Source: Steromphala cineraria
Lineage: Eukaryota; Mollusca; Gastropoda; Trochida; Trochidae
DNA: 64,000 nt
Assembly: GCA_916613615.1 (NCBI GenBank)
Contig: OU744723.1
Coordinates: forward strand, 69,025,226 to 69,089,225
Direction of reading: 5' to 3'
Shown: positions 11,843 through 22,389 of the stretch, piece by piece
Numbering within the stretch: the first letter of the stretch is position 1
How the letters are laid out: each line of letters starts with the position of its first letter
Made by a program: the position numbers and the translations under genes
The notes under the pieces: model-generated
Database searches by the model: none
Told to the model about the DNA's origin: nothing
The model's input: the letters and a program-made list of their open reading frames with translations, nothing else

Positions 11843-12213
11843 AGTATATATGTAATGTGATTTCAGATACATGTCATCAATACAGAAATCGAATTAGCTC
11901 AAATATTTAATTGATAAGTTATGACATAGGATCCAAAGGTTCACCAAGCCCTTTTTAGGGGCCATAGGATCACTAAGACTGCACATTCAATAAAAGGAGT
12001 CTATACACGAGATTTAAGCTTTCTATGCCTTTTGGTTCTGGAAAAGAAAATGAAAAGATGTTTTAAGGGCGTGGCCCCTGTGGTCCTTATGGTCCCTTAT
12101 TAGGGGCAACAAAGACACAAAAGCTATAAATTATAATCCCCACTACTTAATGAGTCTGTACAACAGTTTCAGCTTTCTATGCCTTATGCTTCTGGAAAAG
12201 AAGTCGAAAAAGT

Positions 12214-13375
12214 GTTGACTTTGAACCCCCAATCTGTGTTGACTTTGAACCCCCAATCTGTGTTGACTTTGAACCCCCAATCTGTGTTAACTTTGAACCC
12301 CCAATCTGTGTTGACTTTGAACCCCCAATCTGTGTTGACTTTGAACCCCCAATCTGTGTTGACTTTGAACCCCCAATCTGTGTTGACTTTGAACCCCCAA
12401 TCTGTGTTGACTTTGAACCCCCAATCTGTGTTGACTTTGAACCCCCAATCTGTGTTGACTTTGAACCCCCAATCTGTGTTGACTTGAACCCCCAATCTGT
12501 GTTGACTTTGAACCCCCAATCTGTGTTGACTTTGAACCCCCAATCTGTGTTGACTTTGAACCCCCAATCTGTGTTGACTTTGAACCCCCAATCTGTGTTG
12601 ACTTTGAACCCCCAATCTGTGTTGACTTTGAACCCCCAATCTGTGTTGACTTTGGACCCCCAATCTGTGTTGACTTTGAACCCCCAATCTGTGTTGACTT
12701 TGAACCCCCAATCTGTGTTGACTTTGGACCCCCAATCTGTGTTGACTTTGAACCCCCAATCTGTGTTGACTTTGAACCCCCAATCTGTGTTGACTTTGAA
12801 CCCCCAATCTGTGTTGACTTTGAACCCCCAATCTGTGTTGACTTGAACCCCCAATCTGTGTTGACTTTGAACCCCCAATCTGTGTTGACTTTGAACCCCC
12901 AATCTGTGTTGACTTTGAACCCCCAATCTGTGTTGACTTTGAACCCCCAATCTGTGTTGACTTTGAACCCCCAATCTGTGTTGACTTTGAACCCCCAATC
13001 TGTGTTAACTTTGAACCCCCAATCTGTGTTGACTTTGAACCCCCAATCTGTGTTGACTTTGAACCCCCAATCTGTGTTAACTTTGAACCCCCAATCTGTG
13101 TTGACTTTGAACCCCCAATCTGTGTTGACTTTGAACCCCCAATCTGTGTTGACTTTGGACCCCCAATCTGTGTTGACTTTGAACCCCCAGTCTGTGTTGA
13201 CTTTGAACCCTCAATCTGTGTTGACTTTGAACCCCCAATCTGTGTTGACTTGAACCCCCATTCTGTGTTGACTTTGAGCCCCCAATCTGTGTTGACTTTG
13301 AACCCCCATTCTGTGTTGACTTTGAACCCCCAATCTGTGTTGACTTTGAACCCCCAATCTGTGTTGACTTTGAAC
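12214..13375. repeat. 24-bp minisatellite, about 48 units
   Basis: The unit contains TTTGAACCCCCAATCTGTG and is repeated head to tail for 1162 bp. Variants include GTTAAC for GTTGAC, TTTGGACCCCC, CCCCAGTCTG, CCCTCAATC and CCCCATTCTG; a few units lose one T (near 12480, 12841 and 13247). Because 24 is a multiple of three, all frames stay open for long stretches (LNPQSVLT on plus, GVQSQHRL on minus). There is no start context, splice signal or coding flank, so I do not call a gene. Each unit puts a run of five G on the minus strand. Confidence 0.97.
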
Positions 13376-13960
13376 GTTGCTTATTACCACTTTTGTGCTT
13401 AGAATAACAAACTCGCCATTTTCATCTAATCTCCATCTTCAAAAATTTGTAACAAGTTATTTAAGCGCAAAAATATTTATTTATCACCTCATTGACATCC
13501 CAGAGCATTCACCAACTTTTCATTAACTTGTGTGCTCGTCCTCAGCTGCATGTACTTAATTGTTAAGTCATGAAATGAAAACAATTTACCCAATATTTCT
13601 GTTGACCTACCCACATTATCATTTAAAGATTGTAATGATGTCAATGGCAGTCGACTAAATATGGAGAGTACTACACTATGAAGTGAATGAAATATCTCAA
13701 TCACAATAGTTGAAATTCAGATTCTTTATTTTAGATGTGCCCTTTAACCAAAAATTCTTATGTCTTTGACAAGCATCTTACACCTGAGTTTATAATAAGT
13801 TTTTAATAAGTTTCATTATTTGGTTTTCAATGATGTCTATGGAAATCAGCACAGATAAAAATCTCAATAATTCAAATTCAAACTCTCTATTCTGTAAATG
13901 TATATATTATGTCTTTGTCAGGCACCTTACACCTGAGTATATACGTCATTAATATGATGA
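13376..13960. other. Non-coding, nothing recognised
   Basis: AT-rich DNA. The phrase CTTTGTCAGGCACCTTACACCTGAGT (13914 onward) partly repeats 13757-13791, a faint tandem similarity of about 155 bp. No gene. Confidence 0.4.
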
Positions 13961-14066
13961 TGCCATAATGCTATGACATCACTTGTTTAGGAGTTTTAGG
14001 CATATGCAGTGTTGAAACTGTACATTTTTCATGCAAATGTGATGAAAATTGTGTTTGGATGATAAA

Positions 14067-14208
14067 TGGAATCTCACCAGCGTGTCTTCTGATATCAAAT
14101 ATATCAACACTCGTTGATAAAAGTAAAATATCCCCGGCAAGTCTCTGATATTTGTTACTTTTATCAACTTGTGTTGACATATCAAAATACATTTGGGTGA
14201 GATTCCCT
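14067..14208. repeat. Foldback with about 60-nt imperfect arms
   Basis: The left arm starts GGAATCTCACCAGCGTG and the right arm ends CATTTGGGTGAGATTCC. Both arms run inward through a TGATATC-like part and a TCAAC-x5-GTTGATAAAAGTAA part. The middle (about 20 nt) contains CCCCGGCAAG. The left half is duplicated at about 15467-15530. Confidence 0.8.
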
Positions 14209-14569
14209 ATGTCTCCATGATTATGGGTGAATGATATGTATCGTAAGCACTGAAAACCCAACTGCTTTGGCGATATAAAACCCATATAGCAAAAATACTT
14301 TTACACACGTGTGTATATATACTATCTAGAGCAAATTTTAATATATGCAAAGGCCGCCGTATAAACAAGGCTTTAGATGGCACTGAAAAATACTTACAGG
14401 TCACTTTAGAAACGCTAAGCATATATGCCTCTTTCTCAGGCTTAAAATAAATGTCAACAAAACACAAGCAATATGGATATGGAAAACAATTCGAAAAGAA
14501 AATTTGCAAAAAAAGGAATTAAGATTGTTGAAATATGTGATTTACATTGTTAGGTATCATATTAACTCA

Positions 14570-14832
14570 TAATCTTGCGGAAATGATTGAGTGCAACTAC
14601 AAAGACAAACTTAAGCTTTTGCAATTATCGATAAATCAATTGTTAACTAGAGATCTAACCCCCCAAAGTAGAAATGTAATATTGAAAAGTCTATAACGTC
14701 CTAGATTTAATCACCTTTTTTGCGTCCCTACCAAATCCAAATAATCAAAAGATTAAAGAAATTGAACAATTATGCTTTTAAATCACAAGGAAGAAGAAAC
14801 CAGATAAAATTAACCGAAACACTTTTATAAAA
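14570..14832 (+). pseudogene. LINE ORF2 remnant (post-RT region), 5' piece
   Basis: In frame, the sequence reads SINQLLTRDLTPQSRNVILK, and after a frame change it corresponds to HLFASLPNPN and IEQLCF followed by KKKPDKI. This matches the post-RT part of the LINEs in this window (SARTLTPYGRNTVLKSLLLP at about 30825-30885). Several stops and shifts are present. The element is interrupted at about 14833 by foldback DNA and resumes near 15580. Confidence 0.7.
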
Positions 14833-15018
14833 CAGTATGAACGGTGGAATACGAACACCACTGAGTGTGATATCACTTTTTCATCACGTCATCGCCGTCG
14901 CTAAGTTAGGTCAACAATGGTATGACCTCGCCAGAAAATTCTCGAGTCAAGACCTTTTGGACATAAATTACCACATTTTCGACTACAAAAGCATGTAATA
15001 AACATAATATCTTTCCTA

Positions 15019-15120
15019 TTGAGTGTGATATCACTTATCTCGTGACGGGGTAAATCCTATATTTTCACTCTACTGGCTCTACCCCGTCACTCGATGAGAG
15101 ATAAGTGATATCACACTCAA
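15019..15120. repeat. Perfect-armed foldback, GAGTGTGATATCACTTATCTC
   Basis: The left arm, from TTGAGTGTGATATCACTTAT to GTGACGGGGTA, is matched by the right arm, from TACCCCGTCAC to ATAAGTGATATCACACTCAA. The arms are about 34 and 41 nt; the right arm carries a short extra TCGATGA. The loop is about 27 nt. A third half-site (GAGTGTGATATCACTTTTTC) lies at 14866. It looks like a foldback or MITE derivative. Confidence 0.85.
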
Positions 15121-15154
15121 AACAAAAGATATCCTCTATTTATTTTATCATCCA

Positions 15155-15230
15155 AAGCTGTGTCCCACAGGAGAGATCGCTTGTGGAAGACCAAGTGATA
15201 TCCCCTAGGAGATATCGCTTTGACAGTAGA
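15155..15230. repeat. Small imperfect palindromes
   Basis: CCACAGGAGAGATCGCTTGTGG (15166-15187) has inverted ends CCACA and TGTGG. AAGTGATATCCCC, TAGG and GAGATATCGCTTT (about 15191-15221) form a second imperfect palindrome. They sit between two larger foldbacks and share the GTGATATC core with 15019-15120. Confidence 0.6.
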
Positions 15231-15261
15231 TTTTGAATAATGCCCTGTACTCAGAATAATT

Positions 15262-15385
15262 CATGACATCACAAACGTTTTACATCATCAGTAATGACGT
15301 CACAATGCTATGACGTCATAAACACATCGACGTCACAATGCTATGACGTCTTGAACGCGATGACGTGACAATGCTATAACATCAC
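15262..15385. repeat. 33-bp tandem repeat with CRE-like TGACGTCA octamers
   Basis: The core CACAATGCTATGACGTC starts at 15301 and 15334 and, mutated, at 15367: a 33-bp period and about 3.5 units. TGACGTCA-type palindromes recur in every unit. A partial unit (CATAATGCTATGACATCAC) lies at 13966, next to the other foldback. Confidence 0.8.
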
Positions 15386-15466
15386 TGGTTTAGGTGTTGG
15401 GGGGCTATGTAGTGTTCAAAGATGTTAATGTTTCATGCTAATGTGATGAAAATGATTTTGGATGAT

Positions 15467-15572
15467 AAATAGAATCTCACGCTCATGTCTTCTGATATCA
15501 AATATATCAACACTCGTTGATAAAAGTAAAACTATTTGATATCAGAAGACACTTGGGTGAGATTCGCTATAT
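15467..15572. repeat. Foldback sharing its left half with 14067-14208
   Basis: The left arm GAATCTCACGCTCATGTC runs into TTCTGATATCAAATA. The right arm is TATTTGATATCAGAAG followed by ACACTTGGGTGAGATTC. The spacer contains TCAACACTCGTTGATAAAAG. The 15360-15530 stretch is also a direct duplicate of 13965-14145. Confidence 0.8.
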
Positions 15573-15584
15573 ACTCGAATTTGT

Positions 15585-16260
15585 TATCACACCAAACACT
15601 AATCCATTCTGGAAAGACACACTTGAATCTTTAGGTAAATTTATAAAAGCAAAAACTAAGAACTTTAAGGAGTAATTTAATCAATTTAAAAGTACTGTAA
15701 ACAGAAAATGTTCATATTGAAAAGAAAATTGAAACTCCAATTCTTCTATATTTATTACGAAAGATAGTGGGAGATCAAAAAGGTACAGGGATATAATATA
15801 TGACTTTCTCATATTGCAAAAAACTACAAAACCTTTATCATGTCGAGACAAATTGCAAACTGAACTAAATGAAACATTGACGAAAAAAAAATTGAAAAAA
15901 TATCTTTAAATCATACTATTGTGTAAAATAATCTTTTGTTCCAAAACAGTGTAATTCATAGAATTCTGCCAACAAATGATTTACTTACAAAAATGAAATA
16001 TATAGATTCAAACAAATGTACCTTTTGCAAATCCAATGTTGAGTCAATTCCGAACTTTATTTATGAATGTAAATTAATCAGAAAGAAATAGAAAAAATGG
16101 ATAAACGAAACAACTGGTACAAAAATAACTTTCACTAGGAGAAATATTATCTTAGGATACTGCGAAAAGAGAAACTCTGTTTTTAAATATGATTATGTCA
16201 ATTGTTAAATGGATAGAAGACAAAACCTAAAACATATAAAAGAAGACATCAAGACAAGTT
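15585..16260 (+). pseudogene. LINE ORF2 remnant (C-terminal zinc motif), 3' piece
   Basis: NTNPFWKDTLESL lies at the start. At 16017-16070 is the C-terminal motif CTFCKSNVESIPNFIYEC (C-x2-C and a terminal C), followed by a stop inside the next helix. It continues with NIILGYCEKR-like text in another frame. This is the same domain as CPFCQTEIETINHMFWDC in the LINE at 28.4-32.2 kb. Together with 14570-14832 it is one old LINE split by the foldback cluster. Confidence 0.75.
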
Positions 16261-16369
16261 ATAAGATGGCTATAATTCATATTCCTAATGCAAGTATGAT
16301 GACTTTATAAAATTCTGGCCTATATGTCATAATCTATTTTAAAACTTTTTGTCACCTTTTCTTGATAAA

Positions 16370-16613
16370 TCAAATATATGATGTAAATTTCAGCCATGCG
16401 ATTCCTTTTTCTTACACAAAATGAATTAAATATGTTCACACAAAACTGGCCGCCAATGGACTTTATGTGAATCTTTATAATTAGTTCTCTGAATATGGAT
16501 GATTGCTTTGTGTAATGAGATTTATTTTATGACACTATCAAAAAGATAAATTAATCATCAACCAACTATTATCTGTGTTAAAATAAAAATATACATTTTT
16601 CAAAATAAGTGCT
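16370..16613. repeat. Degraded relative of the TTAA-flanked MITE
   Basis: TTTTTCTTACACAAAATGAA, GGCCGCCAATGGA and TTATGTGAATCTTTAT occur in the same order as in the intact element at 62468-62826. The right end survives only as GTGCTACTG. Confidence 0.7.
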
Positions 16614-17960
16614 ACTGACTTCTTTGATTGGCATTCTAGCTAGCTAACTGGCTAAAACTAACAAGCTAAAACAATGGGATGAAGGTGTCACGGTGTGGAT
16701 TTTTCAATATGAAATCTAAATATGGTAAAGACTTTAGATTTAATTCCCATGGATTTCGATACAAAAGCAAAATGAGAGGAGTGAATTAGAGAACGGTATA
16801 AAATTACTCTTATGGCATTGTTTGGACATTCAGTGCGTAGCAACCATCGTGCCAGGTATCTGTGTATGAAAACATTTACATGAGGAGATGTTTCTGAATT
16901 GGAAAAATAGGCTTGTTCTTTAGTTTTAATCAGTTTTATGGTCAAACTCTAACAAATTTCATAGGTGAATACAATTTTAACTGATAAAGGAATCAAATCA
17001 AACATAATAAATCTTAAAAGATACGTTTTTATCATTGAAGTTTTCCAAGTGTAATTAACTTATAGTACTTAGTGAGACAGTAATACTTGACTTTTCTATA
17101 GTTGATTGCCAAATTGAACTGTAGACCTATTTACATGGGAAGCGCAGATGGAATATATTCTCAACAAACCATGACATTGCGGAAACAGTCAATGACATCT
17201 ATGCAATAGAAATTTCATTTTTTATGAAGGAAAATCATTTTGAAAATGAACATAATGCCTGTGGAATTTACCTAATTGAAAAAGGAGAATCCTAACAAAC
17301 GTCTATATACAATCTGTGAGTAAACAAACATTATGCATTAGAAGATTCGAAAGAAGATGACTATTAATAGTCTCTTGTTCCTGACGTGAATATATTACTG
17401 ATGTTTCTACTACACATTTGTTGTTTTGTGATACATTGAGAAGTTAAACTTTCAAAATATTTTATTGGAGTACTTCTATTATTGGTGTTGGATGTAGCAG
17501 ATCACAGGAAGGTAGGTGGGATACTATGCTTAATATTTGGATAATAAGAATGTGACGAGACAATATGAACTATGGACCCATTCGAGGAGGCACTCTTTGA
17601 TAAAATTATCAATTTCAAAATTTTGTTACAACTTTCTGTTAGTAGCAGCATCGTATCAAAATCATACTTTTTCCCGAGTTACAGACTTGTTGATATCTCT
17701 GGAATGCTGACACGTAACTGTAAATATCTTGATTTCATTATTCTTAAATCTCATGATATTTTAGAATTTATCTTTTAGATGTATGTTTTTATGTAAGTAA
17801 TACTCAAAATGTTGTTTGAGGTTAATCAGTGTTCAGCGAATAATCAGTTTATCACAACACATGCGACCTAATTTCAAGCCTGGAATGTACAGTTCGCTTA
17901 GCTTTCATAGCTTGATGTTATCAGCAGGCGCCTTCTCATGGCAGCCAGAAAGCCTGTAGC
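16614..17960. other. Non-coding, nothing recognised
   Basis: No repeat or gene that I can support. The open frames at 16688-16945 (minus) and 17572-17778 (plus) carry no motif. Confidence 0.4.
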
Positions 17961-17964
17961 TCTC

Positions 17965-18520
17965 AACTAAAGTGTAGGCTGTTTGCACACAAGGCCATTT
18001 GATTGTTCAATTGGCCGGGTTAAACGACAGACTGACTGCGAGTGTGAATTAGTATTATTCTTGTTGACCCTTATAACAGTCACCATAAGTTTTGCACTAG
18101 CTATTGTATATCACTGCTTCTTGGTGTTCAGGCCTACTCTTAAACGCATTCTATCTAACACAAGAATAGTTGGTTTGGGTTCAAAACTATTATTGTTAAC
18201 TAGAAAACCAAAGGATATTCATATAGCATATCTGTCTTTTCTTGACTAATACTGTGTTTATCTCATTGAGTGGCGTAGAACCTTTATCTTTTCACGAGGG
18301 GCGCAGCCTTGCATGAGTAAAAATATATATTAAACTTTTCTTTCTTATGAGATGAGAGAAACATGATGTTTGTTAAGATTTGACAGCAATATGGAGGCTT
18401 ACTGTTACAATACAGAAATAAAAGTCTATTCTTTGATAACTGATACACATTTGTTATTTAAGAGTTGTTAACATCATACAGATTTTGTCTTCGTTCCAAC
18501 TTTACCAGAATCAATCTGTT
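17965..18520. repeat. 3' flank of TRIM unit A, shared with units B and C
   Basis: GCACACAAGGCCATTT followed by GACTGCGAGTGTGAATTA has counterparts at 35355, 35900 and 45495. From TTCATATAGCATATCTGTC (18217) the sequence runs in parallel with 46150 onward up to the TRIM stop codon. Unit A lacks about 450 bp present in C between these blocks. The plus-strand open frame at 17983-18249 lies in this repeat and is not a gene. Confidence 0.8.
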
Positions 18521-18540
18521 GCAGAAATGCAACGCTTAGC

Positions 18541-20243
18541 CTATCTAAATTGATACACATTCACTCCTTTCTTGTCATTTACAACAAATAGTTTGTGTCC
18601 ATCAACAAACAGACCATAAGGATGTTCTACACCATCTGCTGCCGTCAATATGTCTCCTAGGAACACTCCTCTGTTACTGAGATGGACAATTTTGTGTGTG
18701 TCTCTGTCAGCTACAAGAATGTCTCCTCTACTGGTGGATGTGATTCCATGTGGTTCTATAAGAGCTCTGTCTCCAGTAGGTGTGTACATCCACTCTACAT
18801 GTCCAGTCTGTGTCAGACAGATGACAGACTCCAGACCATACTCTGACACCAGGATAGAGCCTTGTCTGGTCACATGGATGAAGTTGGGATACTTGAACTT
18901 CTTGTGAGGTTCTGGCAGTGTCTGCAGTGATCTCATCACCCGTCCTTCCATGTCCAGGATATCTACAGAGGGAGGAGACAAGGAACTGCCAACTAATGTA
19001 GACTGATCCAGTACATCCAGACCCCGATACTTCTTGTCAGTTGATATTGTAGAGTGGAGTTCCAGGTCAGGGTTAACATTGACTGTTACTATCTGTCTAG
19101 AGTATGGAACAGACACAGCCACCTTGTTGTCATCCAGTACAGCTATACTCAAAGGATAGTTTTCTAACACCAGAATGCTGCATTGATGTTTACCATTAGT
19201 TGTGTAGATGGATTTGATTCTGTTTCCATGATAATCAGTTACTACAGTTATTTTGCTGTTACCCACATTCAACACGGCTACATCAATTAAGTCACATGTG
19301 TCCCTCTGATTCAACTTTGCATCAATAACCCTCTGTAGTACAGGTCCAGCTGTCAGATCAACAACCCTCTGTAGTACAGGTCCAGCTGTCAGATCAACAA
19401 CCCTCTGTAGTACAGGTTCAGCTGTCAGATCAACATCCATCTTCTCCACCTTCACATCCATCTTATCAATTTCTGCTTTCAGTTGTTGAAGATCTTTTAT
19501 AAAGCTGATGGTAGCTTCATCTCTCCTGTCTTCTCTCTGTGTCTCTGTGACGTCATATAAGGCTCCTGATCCAGACGACAGATACATCTCAAACAGCTGC
19601 GCCTCATCCTCCAACTCCAGGGCCTGCTGGATGAACTGAGACTTCTGCTGGTACGTCTGTAAATCTATCTGCTTCGCTTTGACCTTTGACCTCAGTTGAC
19701 CTGTCTGTTCTCCTGATTGGTCCTCCAGTTTCTTCATCAGCTGATTTTTCTTTTTCTGAAGATGTTCCATGATGCTTTGAAATGATTTCTCTATTTCAGA
19801 TTTGACCATCAACTTGTGGTCAGTCCCCTTCTCAATCTCTCCCTCATAACACTTGATCTTAGTGTTACATTCCTCCATTTGTATCTGAAGTTTCTTCTGA
19901 CGTCCCTGTAGTTGACCTTTGACCTCTGGCAAGATGGCCTGGATGGTGACGACATCTTCACACTTCCGGTGACTGATGCTGCAACAAACTGTACATAATG
20001 GTTTCTTGCAGTCATTGCAATATAGTTTAATTTTCTCGTCATGTTCTCTGCAGATAAACTTTCTTTTGATCTTCTGACCTGGGGGGGCTTCTGTCAAGTT
20101 GTTGACAATGTGATGACGTAGTGAAGGCATTTTCCTGTGCATCTTGAGACAGCCGTGACAGAAACCTGCTTCACACTCAGAACACCAATGTGTAGCTGGA
20201 GTTGTCTCCCCTTCTTCTTTGCAGGAAGAACAAGTGACTGCCT
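18541..20243 (-). pseudogene. TRIM-A exon 2: B-boxes, coiled coil, NHL-like propeller
   Basis: This exon is fully open for 1703 nt. It would join in frame to the RING exon at 21356-21635 through acceptor TTGTTCACAG at 20244, a phase-1 intron, giving 660 codons in total. It encodes a first B-box (C-S-S-C, CSEC, C-x2-C, H-H), a second B-box (CREH, CNDC, CTVC, H), a coiled coil of about 150 residues and a C-terminal beta-propeller with NHL-like blades such as PHGITSTSRGDILVADRD. Proteins of this plan are ubiquitin ligases whose propeller binds targets. Peculiar to A, the hinge VDLTAGPVLQRV is present three times (36-bp tandem repeat, about 19332-19440); B and C have one. The upstream RING exon has a nonsense codon, so A is either a pseudogene or makes a RING-less protein from an internal Met. 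Confidence 0.85.
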
Positions 20244-20580
20244 CTGTGAACAAAACAATACAGGGCTTATTCATATGTACACTGTGGGTTTCATTGATGC
20301 ACAAATTTGGAAATATAACACACTTGTTATGTCAATAAAAGAAATTTTGTACATATTTTGTTTGTGTTTGGGTACTAATTGTGTGAGTGAGTTCGGTTTA
20401 TTGTGTTTTTATGTACGAATTCAATAATGTTGGTAATCTTCACATGCATATCATATATCCTTTAAATCTTCTGCTCTGAATCTAACAATTTTCCAAGGAT
20501 TTTTGGTTTACATAGAACTCCTTTGATCAGAGTATTTTTTACAACAGTCACACATTTTTTCACAGTCGTTTTTGTCTATA

Positions 20581-20759
20581 TACAGTAGAACTCGGATATA
20601 ACAAACTCCAAGGGACCAAAGAATTTGGTTCGCTATATCCAGTGTTCGCTATACGCATATAATTTTAATGATATTATATAGGGACGGGATTTGAAAATTT
20701 GTTCACTATATCCGAGTGTTCGCTATAATCCGTGTTCGCTATATCCGTGTTCTACTGTA
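20581..20759. mobile_element. MITE in TRIM-A intron, TACAGTAGAAC ends
   Basis: The termini are TACAGTAGAACTCGGATATA and, inverted, TACAGTAGAACACGGATATA. The element is flanked by TA, as expected for the Tc1/mariner type. The interior has several GTGTTCGCTATATCC-like repeats. The same insertion sits at 38881-39058 and 48497-48674, so it predates the gene triplication. A lone right end (CCGAGTTCTACTGTA, about 22120-22134) also recurs in all units. Confidence 0.9.
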
Positions 20760-20963
20760 TTATTTAAAGAATACCCATTTTTGATTAGTGAATGCTTTGC
20801 ATTTATTGTGTCTTAAGGTACAAAGTTAATATTGTTATTACCTTTCAAAGATGACAGACCATTAAGGATATTTTGTTACAAAGTCTGTATTGCCTATGTT
20901 ATGTTCAATAATTATCTGATTATCATAAGTGATCTAGAAACATTCTATCTTATCAGTTAATAC

Positions 20964-20998
20964 CTTGTAGGGAGTCCATGAGTCCAGTTAGAAGCAGT
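20964..20998 (-). other. Partial duplicate of the RING-exon 3' end, TRIM-A intron
   Basis: On the minus strand, CTTCTAACTGGACTCATGGA continues to the donor CTACAAGGTATT. It repeats the last 35 bases of the RING exon (codons for LLTGLMDSLQ) and its splice donor, inside the intron. Surrounding intron sequence (AGTGATCTAGAAACATTC) is duplicated too, so a segment of exon plus intron was duplicated about 390 bp away. The duplicate lacks the RING cysteines. Confidence 0.8.
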
Positions 20999-21355
20999 AG
21001 AGTTTGTTCATAGTTCATTCATTAATTTACTAATTGAGTAAATGAGTGAGTTTTATTGTATTTTCACGCACTAATTATATATTGTTGATATTTTTTAAAA
21101 TGCAAATGATTCATCCTTTTAACTTAATCTATCAATACTGACTCTTTTCTAAGGTTACTTTAATTATTAAAAAATAATTTATAAATTATCTGTGATATTA
21201 TTGAGTTCACCATGAAAATATCTTTATCGGTTTTACTTACAAAAAATAACAAACAATTAAAGGACAGTTTAAGTGTTGACAAAGTCTTTGTTATATCAAA
21301 TGATTATTTTATTATTATAAGTGATCTAGAAACATTCTATCTTTGCAATTATTAC

Positions 21356-21635
21356 CTTGTAGAGAGTCCATGAGTCCAGTTAGAAGCAGTCCTGGTTTTA
21401 GCTGCCCCGCCCAATCTTCTACAGGTCTGTCAGGGTGAGGCACTGGGGTCTCTTGTCTACACGTGGGACAGGGGATGGTCTTGTTTCTCACAGCTTCTTC
21501 TTTTGCCTGCAGATATTTCTCCAGACAGTTCTTACAGAAGGAGTGTTGACATGCGAGTGTAACTGGCTACTGATACACTTCAAAGCAGACACTGCAAGTC
21601 AGGTGGGTGTCCTTTAACTTGCCTGCTGTTGCCAT
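21356..21635 (-). pseudogene. TRIM-A exon 1: RING finger with premature stop
   Basis: The start ATG at 21635 is chosen because a 3' splice site (TGTATATTTTCAG) lies seven bases upstream, implying a 5'UTR exon, and because B and C agree from MATAGKLKDT. The donor is CTACAAG/GTAATA at 21355. Residues 14-22 read CSVCFEVYQ, then codon 23 (21569-21567) is TAG where B and C have CAG (Gln). All later RING residues (CQHSFCKNC, CPTC) remain readable. The only in-frame Met left in this exon is at codon 89, after the RING. The lesion therefore removes the ligase domain unless stop read-through or a different start is used. Confidence 0.88.
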
Positions 21636-22389
21636 TGCTGATCTGAAAATATACAAATAAACACTGCATAACTCATGGAAGATGACGAAACTATGATGAC
21701 GTCTACTCTCTAATCTCTTTAATCAATATACGTATGGCGGGCATTTTGTTTTTAAAAACATAAAATTTTCTAAACTTTTATCAAACTCCTGCCAACATGA
21801 CAAAGTAAGCCAACTTGTATATAGATTTCAACTTCAACATGCACATTTATATGCTCTGTGGATACACGCATAATGACTCATCTGGTGGGAGTCAACATTG
21901 TGAAAATGGGTGCTTGCTTATAGCTTGTAATAAAAGTATAAACAGGGAATACCTTCCAGCTTGTAATAAATGGATAAACCTCAACATTTATATGCTCTGT
22001 GGATTCATGTTGCTTCATAAAATTTTAAAACAAGTAGGAGTAAACAATGTGAAAATGAATGCTTGCTTATACCTTCCAGCTTGTAATGAAAGGATAAACA
22101 GGTAAAATGTAATATTATATCCGAGTTCTACTGTATGTTGTTCCTCGGTATGTTTGTCAATACATCTTTAACCCATATATCAATCTGCACCCAATATTAA
22201 CTTGTCCTCACAAATCAACATGTCAGCCAACACTCTTATCAGCTTATACCAACTTACAAAGAGTTCATAATTACATGTATGCACTATTTCTATATTCATG
22301 TACCACTGTTAGTGTCTTTGTAAAAATAAACTGATTGATTGACCAGGGAAATAGATCGTACCAATATATAATTTTTTAATTTTTGAATT

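Noticed and set aside
12177..13253. Long open frames (up to 273 codons) inside the 24-bp repeat
   Set aside because: They arise because 24 is a multiple of three and the unit lacks stops in several frames. Both strands are open and there is no start or splice context.
17983..18249. 88-codon plus-strand frame with a hydrophobic middle
   Set aside because: Lies in a flank repeat shared by all TRIM units, and the frame is not kept open in the counterparts.
20137..20427. Plus-strand frame opposite the TRIM B-box exon (and its twin at 48053-48343)
   Set aside because: Antisense shadow of the conserved exon; it is conserved only because the exon is.
22113..22134. Separate MITE copy near 22.1 kb (also 40.4 and 50.0 kb)
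   Set aside because: Only one end (CCGAGTTCTACTGTA) is present and no left partner is found nearby, so I treat it as a fragment.
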